Assembly (NCBI GenBank): GCA_017417215.1
Contig: JAFPZP010000073.1
Span: 1 to 44,009, forward strand
Length of the DNA stretch: 44,009 bases
From: Candidatus Rifleibacteriota bacterium
Lineage (GTDB): Bacteria; Muiribacteriota; Ozemobacteria; Ozemobacterales; Ozemobacteraceae
Direction: 5' to 3'
A program made the translations under genes and the position numbers. Shown one piece after another: positions 1 through 9,751 of the stretch. The first letter of the stretch is position 1; every line of letters begins with the position of its first letter. The notes under the pieces were generated by a model. The model had not been told where the DNA came from. It saw nothing but the letters and a program-made list of their open reading frames with translations, and searched no databases.

Positions 1-568
1 AATAGGCTTTGGCAACCATAACTAAAGCTTGTTGTAAACTTTTATCTTCAGCTTGATCTATTAACTGCTGATTATTCTTGTATAAGTAATCACCTTCATT
101 TTTTATTTTGTTATATTCGTTATTGTCCCACCAGTATTCAAATACAGAAAGCCATACTTTTGTTGCTGCGGGATAAGCGTGACAGGCTTTTAACTGTAAT
201 TCAATCTTCTTTGCAGTTTGTCCGTTGGTCTGGGCTACTTTGGCTTGATTGATATAAATAGCTCCAAGAGCTTTTTGTATATCAGTTTCTGATGGATTTA
301 GTCTTAAGGCTTTGCTTAAGTAACGTTCTGCATCGTCTAATTTTTTTAGCTTTATTGAGGTTATACCTGCATAATAATTGGCTTCACAATTTTCAGGGTC
401 TATTTCTACTGCTTTTTTGAAACTTTCAATGGCTTTGTCATACTGAAAAAGATTTGAATAATCTCTTCCGGTTTTTATTAAAACGTCTGCTGATTGAGCA
501 AAACAATACTGTGAAAACAATATTAAAAAGAATATAGTAATTAAAAGTGATGAACTTTTCTTTTGCAT
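1..568 (-). CDS. Periplasmic TPR-repeat protein (3' end outside window)
   Basis: The reading frame opens at an ATG complementary to 566-568 and stays open to the window edge, so the C-terminus is missing (about 189 residues visible). It starts with a Sec-type signal peptide: Lys-Lys, a hydrophobic stretch, then a likely cleavage after CFA near residue 24. At least two TPR units follow at about residues 38-105, with the usual spacing (YDKAIESFKKAVEIDPEN, then a second unit ending ALRLNPSE). An AGGA-type ribosome binding site lies just upstream on the minus strand. TPR proteins of this kind are exported scaffolds; partner and pathway cannot be told. It is divergent from secD. Other signal-peptide TPR proteins occur elsewhere in this window, so they look like a family in this genome. 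Confidence 0.8.
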   Translation of the reverse strand, partial: MQKKSSSLLITIFFLILFSQYCFAQSADVLIKTGRDYSNLFQYDKAIESFKKAVEIDPENCEANYYAGITSIKLKKLDDAERYLSKALRLNPSETDIQKALGAIYINQAKVAQTNGQTAKKIELQLKACHAYPAATKVWLSVFEYWWDNNEYNKIKNEGDYLYKNNQQLIDQAEDKSLQQALVMVAKAY

Positions 569-732
569 TTTATTTTCCTATGGTAATAGGATAAACAATA
601 ATTAGTTGATAAGTAAATAGATTTGTTGTTTTCTCTTATTACATTTTTTGTAATATACCTTAAAAAAGCTTTTTAAACAACATAAAATAATAAATAACCA
701 TCTATAAATCAAAACAAGAAATAATATTGCTA

Positions 733-761
733 TTGACTTATGTGCATAATAACATTATAAT
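733..761 (+). promoter_or_regulatory. Sigma-70-type promoter of secDF
   Basis: TTGACT (733-738) and TATAAT (756-761) are separated by 17 bp, close to the housekeeping consensus. Transcription would start near 768 and give a leader of about 35 nt before secD, which has a GGAG ribosome binding site at 791-794. Confidence 0.7.
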
Positions 762-802
762 TTTGCTACTTATTTTGACCTATATTGCATGGAGTTTTTT
801 AA

Positions 803-2485
803 ATGAAGAAAAATAATTTATCAAAGATTCTAGTGGTTGCGGTCATATTCCTGGTATCAGTAATATGTACCTTGCCATCCACACCCATTTGGGAAAATGC
901 TTTCGGTAGCTTAACTGCTGATGAACAAACCGGTGTTCCTATTGATCGTTTTGATTATCAGGAAGAAAGTTCTACTCATTCTGTTCTTCTTACTATCTCT
1001 GTTAATAAAATGGCAGAAGTATTCAATAGACCAAAGAATGCTCCTAGTTATGAAGAATTGTTAGACAAAGTTAGTGATACCATTCGTGTTAAGTTAAATA
1101 GTATTGATAATATTCATGCTGAATACACTAAAACCGATATGGTTGAAAAAAAGGCTACCTTACGTGTAAACGTTGAAAATGTTGAAAAATTAAAGACAAT
1201 TATTGCTAATTCAAAACTCTATGCAAAACTTCCTCTTTCATTGGCAAAATTGTTCCCTCAGAAAAAGATTACATTGGGTCTTGACCTTAAAGGTGGTCTT
1301 GATCTTGTATATCAAGTTGATTTGGATTCAATTCAGGAAGGCGACAGCATTGCTGATGCAGTTAACCGTTCTGTTGAAATTATCAGAAATCGTATCGACG
1401 TTTTTGGTATTGCTGAACCAAGTATTAAAGCTCAAGAAGGCAATCGTATCAGAGTTCAGCTTCCTGGTGTTAAAGACCCAGAACGTGTAAAACAACTTAT
1501 TCAGAATACAGCAATGCTTCAATTCCATTTAGTTGAAGATCAGGCTGTTAATGCTTCTGACCTGGAACCAGTTTCTCCTACTGAAAAGCTTTTAATGTCT
1601 AAGGGCGGAACAAATCAAATGCCAATGTGGTTCAAACTTAAAAGAAAACCAGATATTACTGGTAGTGATTTAAGATTTGCTAAAGTTGCATTTGATGAAA
1701 TGGGCTCACCAATGGTTCACATTGAATTCAACGGAAACGGCAGACTTCTGTTTGGTAAACTTACTGGTGAAAATGTTGGTAGACAGCTTGCTATCGTTCT
1801 TGACGATAAAGTTTATAGTGCTCCGACTATTCAGACCAGAATCACTGGCGGTAGTGCCCAGATTACTGGTAAGTTCTCTCTTGAAGAAGCAACAGACTTA
1901 GCTACAGTATTAAAAGCAGGTGCTTTACCAGCAAGTTTGATTGCACTTGAAAGTCGCGTTGTAGGTCCAACTCTTGGTCAGCAATCTATAGATGCTGGTT
2001 TCGTAGCCGGTATTATAGGTTTCGTATTAGTTATGGTATATATGGTAATCTTCTATAATACCTGTGGTATTATTGCAGATGTTGCCGTAATCTTTAACTC
2101 TTTAATCGTATTTGCTTCATTAGTCATTTTCGGTGGAACCATGACTCTGCCTGGTATTGCTGGTTTCGTTCTTTCTGTAGGTATGGCTGTTGATGCGAAT
2201 ATCATTATTTTTGAAAGAATACGTGAAGAATTCAGATCAGGAAAAACAGTTAGAGCTGCTATCTCATCTGGTTTCGATAGAGCTTTCACTTGTATATTAG
2301 ACTCTAACGTTACTACTTTGTTGGTTGTTGCTATTCTTTATTCCTTCAATTCTGGTCCAATAAGAGGCTTTGCTACAACACTCGGTATTGGCTTGATTGC
2401 AAATCTATATACTGCAGTATTCTTTAGCAAGCTTTGTCTTGAAGGATGGTTCAATGGTCATCCCAATAGAAGACTTGGACTTTGA
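803..2485 (+). CDS. secD: Protein translocase subunit SecD
   Basis: SecD is an inner-membrane RND-family component that works with SecF and SecYEG, using the proton motive force to complete protein export on the periplasmic side. The 560-residue product has an N-terminal membrane segment (about 7-25), the family motif GLDLKGG at residues 159-165, a periplasmic P1 domain, and a C-terminal bundle of membrane helices. The bundle holds the conserved GMAVDANIIIFERIREE stretch, whose Asp is the known proton-relay residue. The length is close to that of stand-alone SecD proteins. It has its own promoter upstream and secF follows 23 bp downstream. Identification is secure. Confidence 0.97.
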   Translation: MKKNNLSKILVVAVIFLVSVICTLPSTPIWENAFGSLTADEQTGVPIDRFDYQEESSTHSVLLTISVNKMAEVFNRPKNAPSYEELLDKVSDTIRVKLNSIDNIHAEYTKTDMVEKKATLRVNVENVEKLKTIIANSKLYAKLPLSLAKLFPQKKITLGLDLKGGLDLVYQVDLDSIQEGDSIADAVNRSVEIIRNRIDVFGIAEPSIKAQEGNRIRVQLPGVKDPERVKQLIQNTAMLQFHLVEDQAVNASDLEPVSPTEKLLMSKGGTNQMPMWFKLKRKPDITGSDLRFAKVAFDEMGSPMVHIEFNGNGRLLFGKLTGENVGRQLAIVLDDKVYSAPTIQTRITGGSAQITGKFSLEEATDLATVLKAGALPASLIALESRVVGPTLGQQSIDAGFVAGIIGFVLVMVYMVIFYNTCGIIADVAVIFNSLIVFASLVIFGGTMTLPGIAGFVLSVGMAVDANIIIFERIREEFRSGKTVRAAISSGFDRAFTCILDSNVTTLLVVAILYSFNSGPIRGFATTLGIGLIANLYTAVFFSKLCLEGWFNGHPNRRLGL

Positions 2486-2508
2486 TTAGAATAGGAGGAT
2501 AAATAAAC

Positions 2509-3474
2509 ATGAATATTCGATTTATGGAAAATAGAAATATATTCTATTTTATTTCTTTAACACTTCTGGTTGTTTCTGTGTTGTTGCTTAGTATTAAAGG
2601 TTTAAACTACGGTATTGATTTTAAAGGCGGAAACATACTTCATGTTACTTTTGATAATCCAACAAATGAAAATGCAATAAGAGATGCTTTCAAAAAAATA
2701 GGCGAAACTAATTCTCTTTATTTCTCTAAAGATGCAAATGCTTTAGTTGTTCAGAATGTTGCTAATAGTAAAGTAAAAGATAGAGAATTTATTATTCAGT
2801 ATCCTGCTTCAACAAAAGAAAGCCTTGAAGTATCCAAATCTCATGATGTTATCATTTCTAGCCTTAAGAAAATAATTCCATTTTCTACTGAAACATTAGA
2901 AGTATCCAATATCGGTCCTACTATTGGGGAAGAAATGAAGAAGAACGGTATTATTGCAGCTGTTATCTCTTGTATCGGTATTTTGTTATACTTAGGCTGG
3001 CGTTTCGATTTTGCATCAGCTTCAGGTGTTGTTATAGCAGTTGTTCATGACCTTTTAATTACATTAGGTTTTATAGCTGCTATGCGTATCGAATTTGATA
3101 CTGCTGTTCTAGCTGCTGTTTTAACATTACTTGGTTATTCGGTTAACGACTCAATTGTTATTTTTGACAGAATTCGTGAAAATATAAAGATCAGTAAGAA
3201 TGATGTAACATATGGAAAAATAATTGATAATTCTATTAACCAGTCACTTGCTAGAACAGTTAATACTACTATTACAACCTTGTTAGCTCTTATTGCTTTG
3301 ACTCTTTATGGTGGAAATTCCATTTATGGTTTTGCAGTTGCTCTTACTTTTGGTTGTGTAATTGGTACATTCTCTTCTAACTGTATTGCTGCTCCAGTAG
3401 TTTCTGACTTGTTCAAAATGGAAAAGAAAACTAAAGGTTCAGATAATTCAGGTTTCGGTATTTCTCATAGCTAA
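2509..3474 (+). CDS. secF: Protein translocase subunit SecF
   Basis: The partner of SecD in the SecDF export motor of the inner membrane. The 321-residue protein has an N-terminal membrane helix (about 11-29), the SecF signature GIDFKGG at residues 35-41, a periplasmic domain, and five C-terminal membrane helices containing VNDSIVIFDRIREN. An AGGAGG-type ribosome binding site precedes the ATG. It follows secD by 23 bp and is followed by an intrinsic terminator, so secD-secF form a two-gene transcription unit. Confidence 0.97.
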   Translation: MNIRFMENRNIFYFISLTLLVVSVLLLSIKGLNYGIDFKGGNILHVTFDNPTNENAIRDAFKKIGETNSLYFSKDANALVVQNVANSKVKDREFIIQYPASTKESLEVSKSHDVIISSLKKIIPFSTETLEVSNIGPTIGEEMKKNGIIAAVISCIGILLYLGWRFDFASASGVVIAVVHDLLITLGFIAAMRIEFDTAVLAAVLTLLGYSVNDSIVIFDRIRENIKISKNDVTYGKIIDNSINQSLARTVNTTITTLLALIALTLYGGNSIYGFAVALTFGCVIGTFSSNCIAAPVVSDLFKMEKKTKGSDNSGFGISHS

Positions 3475-3491
3475 TTGAGATATTAATACAA

Positions 3492-3520
3492 AGCCGCTAT
3501 TTAAATAGCGGCTTTTTTTA
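3492..3520 (+). terminator. Intrinsic terminator after secF
   Basis: AGCCGCTATTT and its complement AAATAGCGGCT (3492-3513) form a perfect inverted repeat followed directly by a run of T. It lies between secF and dtd, so dtd depends on read-through or a promoter I did not find. Confidence 0.85.
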
Positions 3521-3536
3521 TGTAAAGGGTAAAAAA

Positions 3537-3983
3537 ATGAAAGCTTTAGTGCAAAGGGTAGATAAAGCAGTTTTAACTGTAGATAATAATCTTATATCAG
3601 AAATATCCCAGGGTTTAGTTTGTTATTTGGGTATCGGAAAAGGTGATACTGAAGAAAACCTGAAATGGTTGGCACGCAAGGTTGCTGGTCTTAGGATTTT
3701 TGCTGATGAAAACGGCAAAATGAATCTCTCTGTTCTTGATAAAGGTTTGGAAATACTTGTAGTATCTCAGTTTACGCTATATGGAGATATTAGAAGAGGA
3801 TTTCGTCCAAGCTTTATAGAAGCTGAATTACCAGAAATAGCAAATAAAATGTATGAAAAATTCTGTGAAGAATTATCTGCAATTGGTGTTAAGAAAGTTG
3901 CTAAGGGTGTATTTGGTGCAGATATGCATATAAATCAATATAATGCCGGCCCTGTGACTATTATGATAGATACATCAAAATAG
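3537..3983 (+). CDS. dtd: D-aminoacyl-tRNA deacylase
   Basis: This cytoplasmic proofreading enzyme hydrolyses D-amino acids (and glycine) mischarged on tRNA. The 148-residue product has the usual family length and both signatures: SQFTLYGD at residues 77-84 and the GP motif NAGPVTI at 136-142, which form the chiral selection site at the dimer interface. An AAGGG sequence precedes the ATG. It lies 62 bp past secF, beyond a terminator. Its 3' end overlaps the convergent minus-strand gene by 9 bp. Confidence 0.95.
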   Translation: MKALVQRVDKAVLTVDNNLISEISQGLVCYLGIGKGDTEENLKWLARKVAGLRIFADENGKMNLSVLDKGLEILVVSQFTLYGDIRRGFRPSFIEAELPEIANKMYEKFCEELSAIGVKKVAKGVFGADMHINQYNAGPVTIMIDTSK

Positions 3984-4391
3984 TTTGTTCTTTAAAGCTT
4001 TCATGCTTTTAACGTTTTCATCTGATTCTGGAGATATACCAGACTTTTTAGCTTTATTTTCAAGTTTTATCAGTATTTGTTCAAAAGTATTTTGATCTAA
4101 TAGTATTTTTGCTGGTTTTATATAATAATTTAATGCTTGCATTATCAAGAAGTCTCTATCAAAAGAGGATAGACCTTTTTGAGCACTTATTTGTTTTAAT
4201 AATTCCATCTCGTCAGTTGGAATTTCATCAAATGGGTCTTTATTAGATTTTCCTGGGTTAATATAAAAATACAGAATTATTAAAAATACGAATGCAATAA
4301 TAAAAGGTAGTAATATAACGTCTACCCCAAAATCAGGCTTGTTAAAATATTCGTTTAATGCATTTAGAAATAATTTACCGCTAAGTCTCAT
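3975..4391 (-). CDS. Hypothetical single-pass membrane protein
   Basis: A 138-residue protein that I do not recognise. One strong hydrophobic segment lies at about residues 23-44, followed by a charged, mostly helical cytoplasmic-type domain (FDEIPTDEMELLKQISAQKG and onward). The start lies 8 bp past the stop of the upstream HEAT-repeat gene and has no clear ribosome binding site, so translation is probably coupled to that gene. As the last gene of the two-HEAT-gene operon, it could be the membrane anchor or partner of those soluble scaffolds; that is inference from position only. The stop overlaps dtd tail to tail. Confidence 0.75.
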   Translation of the reverse strand: MRLSGKLFLNALNEYFNKPDFGVDVILLPFIIAFVFLIILYFYINPGKSNKDPFDEIPTDEMELLKQISAQKGLSSFDRDFLIMQALNYYIKPAKILLDQNTFEQILIKLENKAKKSGISPESDENVKSMKALKNKLF

Positions 4392-4399
4392 TGATTGGA

Positions 4400-6895
4400 T
4401 TAAATCAGCTTATAGCTGAGCTCCTTAACTAAATCACGAATTTTGGTTGATTTGTCTTTTCTTAATATACTCATGTAAGGAGATAAAAGCTGAGGATTTG
4501 TTCTAGCAATAGCTTTTATCGCATTAAATCTAATTAATTCGTTTTTATCTTGAATAAATTGGTAAGTAAGAGGTAAATAACTGGTATTTCCTATTTCACC
4601 AATAGCCCACAATGCACTTGCACGCATGTTTTCATCGTGGTCTACCAACATATTGTTAAGAATAGCAGAAACATTATAATTACCATATTTGCAAATACCT
4701 ACTATGGCATTAGCTCTTATACGGTTATTTGAATCTTCAAGATAAGGCAGTAATAGTCTTGTTACTGTATTATCTCCAAGACTTGCTATGGCTTCAACAG
4801 TATTGGCTCTAACACGAGGGTCTGGATCATTAAAGAAACTGATAAGATGTTTTATAACTTCTTTGTCGCCGACGATTCCTAATGTTTTTACTATAGCGGC
4901 TCTGACTTTTTTTGATGGGTCTTTCATCGCAGCTATTAATGCGTTTTTACCTTTTTCATCAACTTGTATGCTTTCTAAGAGCAAAGCTGATTTTAATCTT
5001 GTTTGTGGGTCAAATGAACGAAGGTCATTTATTATTTCGTCAGCAAAGCTATTATCTATCTTCTGAATAGCCTGAGCTGCCAATTTCCTGACTTCAGGCT
5101 TCATGCTGTTATAATTAATCTTATAACGTTCTTTTGTTATTGCGGCTATTTCCTGTTTTGCATAATTTCGTAAATCTGTATTATCACTGTTAATATAACG
5201 AATTAAATAGGGCGATAATCTTTGAGGATCAACACGTGTTTTTAAAGCTTTTAATAAATAAAGAACTATTTCTTCACTTGGATCTTCTAATGCTTCAAAA
5301 GCATATTGATCGGAAGTTAAGGTATGGTCGTTCAATAAACTCTTTATTGCTGCTTTTCTTACTTCCGGTGATGGGTCTTTTGAATAAGACCTAAGAATTT
5401 CAATATAACCACTTAGTTTCATTTGAGCCAATATCTCTATAGCTGCAGCTCTTACGCCACTATCATTGTCTTTTAAGAATTTTTCTATAGAAATATTATG
5501 GTAACGAGATACCAGATTTTTTCTGAATACCTCAGAGTCTTCCTCATCTTCAAAAGAATTAGACAACTTGATTGCAAGTCTCCAAAGGGTTTCATCTGCT
5601 CTGGCTGTTAGTGACCCAAGTAAGATAGAACCAAAAGAAGGTTCTGTCTTGATTAAGTAACTGTATAACTTGTATTTATCTTCAAAAGACCAGTCTTTTA
5701 GTAGGAAATATGTTTCATAAAAGTCTTTGTTTACTAATTCTAAGAATAATGGCTGTATGAGCTCTTGATTATAACTGCAAATTTCAAAGAATATCTTTCT
5801 AGCAGCTTTGTAATAGTCTTCTGATATACTGTCTTTGGATTGCATTACAGCTACAATCTGCTTTTCCCAACTTTTAACCAAAGTTGACAGGTTCTTTATG
5901 TTTGGTTCATTTTTATCTTTTAATCTTTTGTTTGTTTTTCTGATTAAATCTATTAGACAATTTGTAGCTAATTCTCGTAATTCACTGGAAGGTTCTTTTA
6001 AAAGTTCAAAAACTGCTTCATAGCAATAAGGGTCTATATGTTTTAGTAAGCTGGGAAGCGTTTTTATTTTATATCTTGAGTCTTTTATAGAAATGACGAA
6101 ATCTAGAGTTGCCTGAATAGATACTCTCTGACTTGAAATTATTATCTGATCAATCAAGCCGGTTAATCCATCAATACCATTTTTTTGAACATATTCCAGT
6201 GTGTAGTTGATAACATCCTGGATATCAAAATCATTGAATTGTTCTATTATTTTTTCTTTTTTATCATCAGAAGCTTTAGGATAATAAGCTAGATAAAGAG
6301 GTATAAAATCTGGTCTGGTAAATTTTATTACCGATGAAAAATAAAAATCTTTTATCATCGGGTCAGATTGAGAAAAATTATTCTTTAATACTTCAAAAAA
6401 ATCCATTTCTTCCATGATGGAAGTAATTTCAAAATAAAGATCTGAATTTTTATCTTCTGGTACACAACGTAATAAAGAGCCTAAAGCCTCGCTACCTGGT
6501 AGTCTTGATAAATGGTTGGTTATTCTTAGCTTAAAGTTATCATCTTCATTTGCTAATAAATGAACTAGTATGTCTATACATTCTGAAGTGCCTATATCGA
6601 AAAGACCGTCTATTACACTTTTTTTAATGTCTAAATCTTTGCTTTTTAATAGTTTTTGAAATAGAGGTATAGCTTCTTCTGTTCCTCTATGACCAAGTAT
6701 GCTTATTATAGCCTGCTTTTTTTCTTTAACTGTATCTATAGAAGAAAGAGCATTAATCAATAATCTGTCACAATCTGCGCTATCATGATCTAATAGTGCA
6801 TGATATGCGGCTTTGCTTACTTCTGCATCATCAGAATTAAGTTCATTTATTAAAATATGAGGTTCTTTTGGTTTAGAAAAGAGAGACCAAATCAT
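4400..6895 (-). CDS. HEAT-repeat protein (second of tandem pair)
   Basis: An 831-residue soluble protein made almost wholly of alpha-helical HEAT repeats. The C-terminal third shows the cleanest units, with recurring DPDPRVRANTVEAIASLGD-type helices and a 30-40 residue period. No signal peptide, membrane helix or catalytic motif is visible. HEAT solenoids usually act as protein-binding scaffolds. The protein is a clear paralogue of the upstream gene: similar length, a matching N-terminus (W-x-FS..K then a repeat of about 30 residues), and the same C-terminal repeat order. Its ATG overlaps the upstream stop as ATGA (6892-6895), so the two are translationally coupled. The client is unknown. Confidence 0.85.
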   Translation of the reverse strand: MIWSLFSKPKEPHILINELNSDDAEVSKAAYHALLDHDSADCDRLLINALSSIDTVKEKKQAIISILGHRGTEEAIPLFQKLLKSKDLDIKKSVIDGLFDIGTSECIDILVHLLANEDDNFKLRITNHLSRLPGSEALGSLLRCVPEDKNSDLYFEITSIMEEMDFFEVLKNNFSQSDPMIKDFYFSSVIKFTRPDFIPLYLAYYPKASDDKKEKIIEQFNDFDIQDVINYTLEYVQKNGIDGLTGLIDQIIISSQRVSIQATLDFVISIKDSRYKIKTLPSLLKHIDPYCYEAVFELLKEPSSELRELATNCLIDLIRKTNKRLKDKNEPNIKNLSTLVKSWEKQIVAVMQSKDSISEDYYKAARKIFFEICSYNQELIQPLFLELVNKDFYETYFLLKDWSFEDKYKLYSYLIKTEPSFGSILLGSLTARADETLWRLAIKLSNSFEDEEDSEVFRKNLVSRYHNISIEKFLKDNDSGVRAAAIEILAQMKLSGYIEILRSYSKDPSPEVRKAAIKSLLNDHTLTSDQYAFEALEDPSEEIVLYLLKALKTRVDPQRLSPYLIRYINSDNTDLRNYAKQEIAAITKERYKINYNSMKPEVRKLAAQAIQKIDNSFADEIINDLRSFDPQTRLKSALLLESIQVDEKGKNALIAAMKDPSKKVRAAIVKTLGIVGDKEVIKHLISFFNDPDPRVRANTVEAIASLGDNTVTRLLLPYLEDSNNRIRANAIVGICKYGNYNVSAILNNMLVDHDENMRASALWAIGEIGNTSYLPLTYQFIQDKNELIRFNAIKAIARTNPQLLSPYMSILRKDKSTKIRDLVKELSYKLI

Positions 6896-9345
6896 TTGGG
6901 AGCTGCTGGCTTAGTGGTTAATACAGCCATTACCTCCTTACGAACGTTTTCGTCGGGGTCGAATCTTAGAGGTCTGATATATGGAGCTAAAAGATAGGGA
7001 GGAGCTATTTTTGCAAGTGCAACAACTACATTTCTTCTTACATCCGGGTCGGGATCTCTTAAAACAGAGAGAAGGAGAGTAAAAAATCTAGTATCTTTTA
7101 GTTCGCCTAATGCAAAGACTGCAGAAGCTCTCATCCATTTATCCTGATTCCTCATCATATTTATGACAGCTTCATAAATCTGGTAATAACCTAGTTTCCA
7201 TAATGTTATGATTGTATTACCTCTAACACGGTTATTATCATCATATAGACATGGAATAATATCATTAATCAGAGATTGGTCACCAACAAACTGCATTGCT
7301 TCAACAGCATTGGCTCTAACTCTATCATCCTGGTCTTTCAGATAACTGACAAGCATACCTGCAACAGATGGACCGCCAATTTTTCCTAAACCCATTATAA
7401 CAACGGCTCTAACCTGAGGGTCAGGGTCTGTTATTGCAACAATTAGGTTGGTTTTTAATTCTGGTGGAATAAAATCGCAAAGTATTTCGAGTATCTTTGC
7501 TGATAAGACTCTAACACGCTGGTCAGAAGCAGAAAGGTCTCTCGTTATATCTTCCATGAATGTGGGATCCATTTTGATAAGAGAGGTTCCTATTGCTAAT
7601 CTGGTTTCATCGTTCATCTTGTCAAAACCGGTCATATATTTTCTGCGGGTAATATGAGCAATAGCTTTGTGAGCAGCCATCTTGACATCATTAATTGTAG
7701 ATGTCATCAGTTTTGATAAAGAACCGATAATAGCTGGATGGTCTCTATCTTTAAGTTTTTCAATAGTTTGTAATACTATGTTAGAATCTGTATCTTTAAG
7801 AAGTTTTAAAAGCATTTCTGTGCCTGCTTCATTCTTAAAATGCGGCAGGTCAAGAATTTTCAATATGTTTTCTCTGACTATATAATCAGGGTCGCGCAAC
7901 TTAGTTTCGATAATCTGTAAAGCATTCTGAGAGCCTGATTCCCCTAAAATCCAAAGAATTCTTGAACGTAATTCAGGGTCTTGATGGTAAAGAACTTCTG
8001 TAACAAATCTTTGAAGTCTAGGATCCATCATTAGATTGATTACTTCTGTCTGAAGGTTATGTGGAACCTCCATGAAATGTTCAAGAAGCAATGTATTTAA
8101 TGTTTCGATAATATAGTTTTCAGTAGGATCAGATAGTAATTTTAAGGCAGTTTTACCTGTTTCTTCATCTTTATAGCAACATGCGTTAATTAGCAGGTTC
8201 TTTCTTTCCTCAGGTTTCAAACCTCTGAGGAAGCTTTTAACGTAATTTTCGTTGTATCTGTATAATTTTGCAAAGTTTCTTAAAATAACGTCTGGAAGAT
8301 ATTTACCTAGACGCAATAAACATTCCGTTAATGTTTTTATACACTGAAAATGTCTTTCTGTAAGATTCTTTTCTAGTGGATCAGTAAAGTATTTAACTCT
8401 GTCTAAGACTTCCTTACTCTTTAATTGATCAGGAGTCATTGCTTCTAATTCGTCACAGAATGTTTTTACTATTTTGCTGATTGTATCTGAAACAATAGGC
8501 GGTATAGCCTTATAAGGGTCAAGAATGAAATTGAATAAATATGGATATGATATAGGGTCAGATAATTGTTCTATTAAGTGAAGAATATTCTGACGATAAC
8601 CATCTGATTTTTTCCCTAAGCCTTCGAATACTTTTTTAAAGAATTCTTCGCCATGTCTTTGTAAACATTTAAAGACGGAATATCTCATTGAAGGAGATAT
8701 TGCTGGCATGGATTTTACACACATGTCTAGAAATTCTGGGCTTTTAATTTTATCAACATGTTTTGTAAATTCAACTTGAAGTATTTTCTTTTCTTCTTTT
8801 TTTGCCTCAACAGTTTCGTCTTTCATAATGTCTATGAAGATAGGAAATGTTTTAGGATTCTGTAATAGAACTATTTCTTCCAGATAAAGAATCTGCTCTT
8901 TAATAGAGAACTGGTTCCATTGCTGAAGAAGTGTGCTTAAAAGACCTGATTTCTCAACACCATATTGTATTGTTTTATGAATACCTATATCTGATGTTTT
9001 AGAAAGACATTCTGTTATTGCTTTTAAGTTGTCACTGTTGACGGCAGAAAGAATTTCTTTGAAAGTTTCTCTGAAAACCGGGTCTGGATATTTTATTAGA
9101 GTTAAAATCAGTCTTAAATCTGCTTCACTAAGGCTGTCATTCTTTGCTGCAAAAATTTCTAGAATTGAAAGACGGACATCACTATTGTCCGTTTCTTCGA
9201 ATTTATTGACTAAAAATTCAATGTGCGAAGAATTCAAACAAGATATAAATTCATTTTTTGCCTTGTCTGAAACTTTTTTGTCTCTCTGAATAAGCCTAGA
9301 GAAGACCTCTTCAGGATCTTTAATTTTTCTAGAAAACCAGCCCAT
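6892..9345 (-). CDS. HEAT-repeat protein (first of tandem pair)
   Basis: An 817-residue all-helical HEAT-repeat protein and first gene of a three-gene minus-strand operon. The N-terminus MGWFSRKIKDPEEVFSRL resembles that of its downstream paralogue. The C-terminal repeats are regular, for example DPDPQVRAVVIMGLGKIGG, DQDDRVRANAVEAMQFVGD and DPDPDVRRNVVVALAKIA. There is no signal peptide, so it is probably cytosolic. The pair most likely arose by tandem duplication and may form a heterodimeric scaffold, possibly recruited to the membrane by the product of the third gene (inference). Phycobilin-lyase-like and PBS-lyase HEAT proteins share this repeat type but no lyase residues are evident. Confidence 0.85.
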   Translation of the reverse strand: MGWFSRKIKDPEEVFSRLIQRDKKVSDKAKNEFISCLNSSHIEFLVNKFEETDNSDVRLSILEIFAAKNDSLSEADLRLILTLIKYPDPVFRETFKEILSAVNSDNLKAITECLSKTSDIGIHKTIQYGVEKSGLLSTLLQQWNQFSIKEQILYLEEIVLLQNPKTFPIFIDIMKDETVEAKKEEKKILQVEFTKHVDKIKSPEFLDMCVKSMPAISPSMRYSVFKCLQRHGEEFFKKVFEGLGKKSDGYRQNILHLIEQLSDPISYPYLFNFILDPYKAIPPIVSDTISKIVKTFCDELEAMTPDQLKSKEVLDRVKYFTDPLEKNLTERHFQCIKTLTECLLRLGKYLPDVILRNFAKLYRYNENYVKSFLRGLKPEERKNLLINACCYKDEETGKTALKLLSDPTENYIIETLNTLLLEHFMEVPHNLQTEVINLMMDPRLQRFVTEVLYHQDPELRSRILWILGESGSQNALQIIETKLRDPDYIVRENILKILDLPHFKNEAGTEMLLKLLKDTDSNIVLQTIEKLKDRDHPAIIGSLSKLMTSTINDVKMAAHKAIAHITRRKYMTGFDKMNDETRLAIGTSLIKMDPTFMEDITRDLSASDQRVRVLSAKILEILCDFIPPELKTNLIVAITDPDPQVRAVVIMGLGKIGGPSVAGMLVSYLKDQDDRVRANAVEAMQFVGDQSLINDIIPCLYDDNNRVRGNTIITLWKLGYYQIYEAVINMMRNQDKWMRASAVFALGELKDTRFFTLLLSVLRDPDPDVRRNVVVALAKIAPPYLLAPYIRPLRFDPDENVRKEVMAVLTTKPAAPK

Positions 9346-9511
9346 AAATCAAGACTCTTAATAATTGTTGCTCTTTATTTATCGACAAATAAAATCATAC
9401 TATATAGTACAATATTATTCTATATTATTAATACAACTTTTTAAAGCATATTTACAACTTTTATAAACTTTGATATATTAAGTCTAGAAATTTAAAAGTG
9501 AGGCATTTACT

Positions 9512-9751
9512 GTGTGGTTTATTAAAAAAATATTTTGGATGCTAGTACTTCCTTTTGTTGCTCTTACTGGTGTTTTGATGTTTGCTTTCCCAGAAGAAAT
9601 GAAGGAATTTAAAAAAGACCTGGTAGATATGATTGAAGAATCATGGTTAAGATGGATAGGTTTTGGTATGTTTATTGTTGCTATGACTCATCTTGTTAAA
9701 ATATTTGATGGCAAGCACACAATTGTTAGACTAGCCGACCCCAATAATTAA
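9512..9751 (+). CDS. Small two-helix membrane protein
   Basis: A 79-residue protein starting at GTG (9512) with an AAGTGAGG ribosome binding site 8 bp upstream. Two hydrophobic helices (about 5-25 and 45-62) flank an acidic/basic amphipathic stretch (PEEMKEFKKDLVDMIEESW). I do not recognise a family. It is isolated on the plus strand: divergent from the HEAT operon and convergent with the TPR/FxLYD gene, whose stop it overlaps by 4 bp. The good ribosome binding site and tight packing support a real gene. Confidence 0.7.
   Translation: MWFIKKIFWMLVLPFVALTGVLMFAFPEEMKEFKKDLVDMIEESWLRWIGFGMFIVAMTHLVKIFDGKHTIVRLADPNN

Noticed and set aside
9346..9511. Promoter pair between the HEAT operon and the small membrane protein
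   Set aside because: The gap is very A/T-rich and many -10-like strings occur, but no -35/-10 pair with good spacing stood out on either strand.
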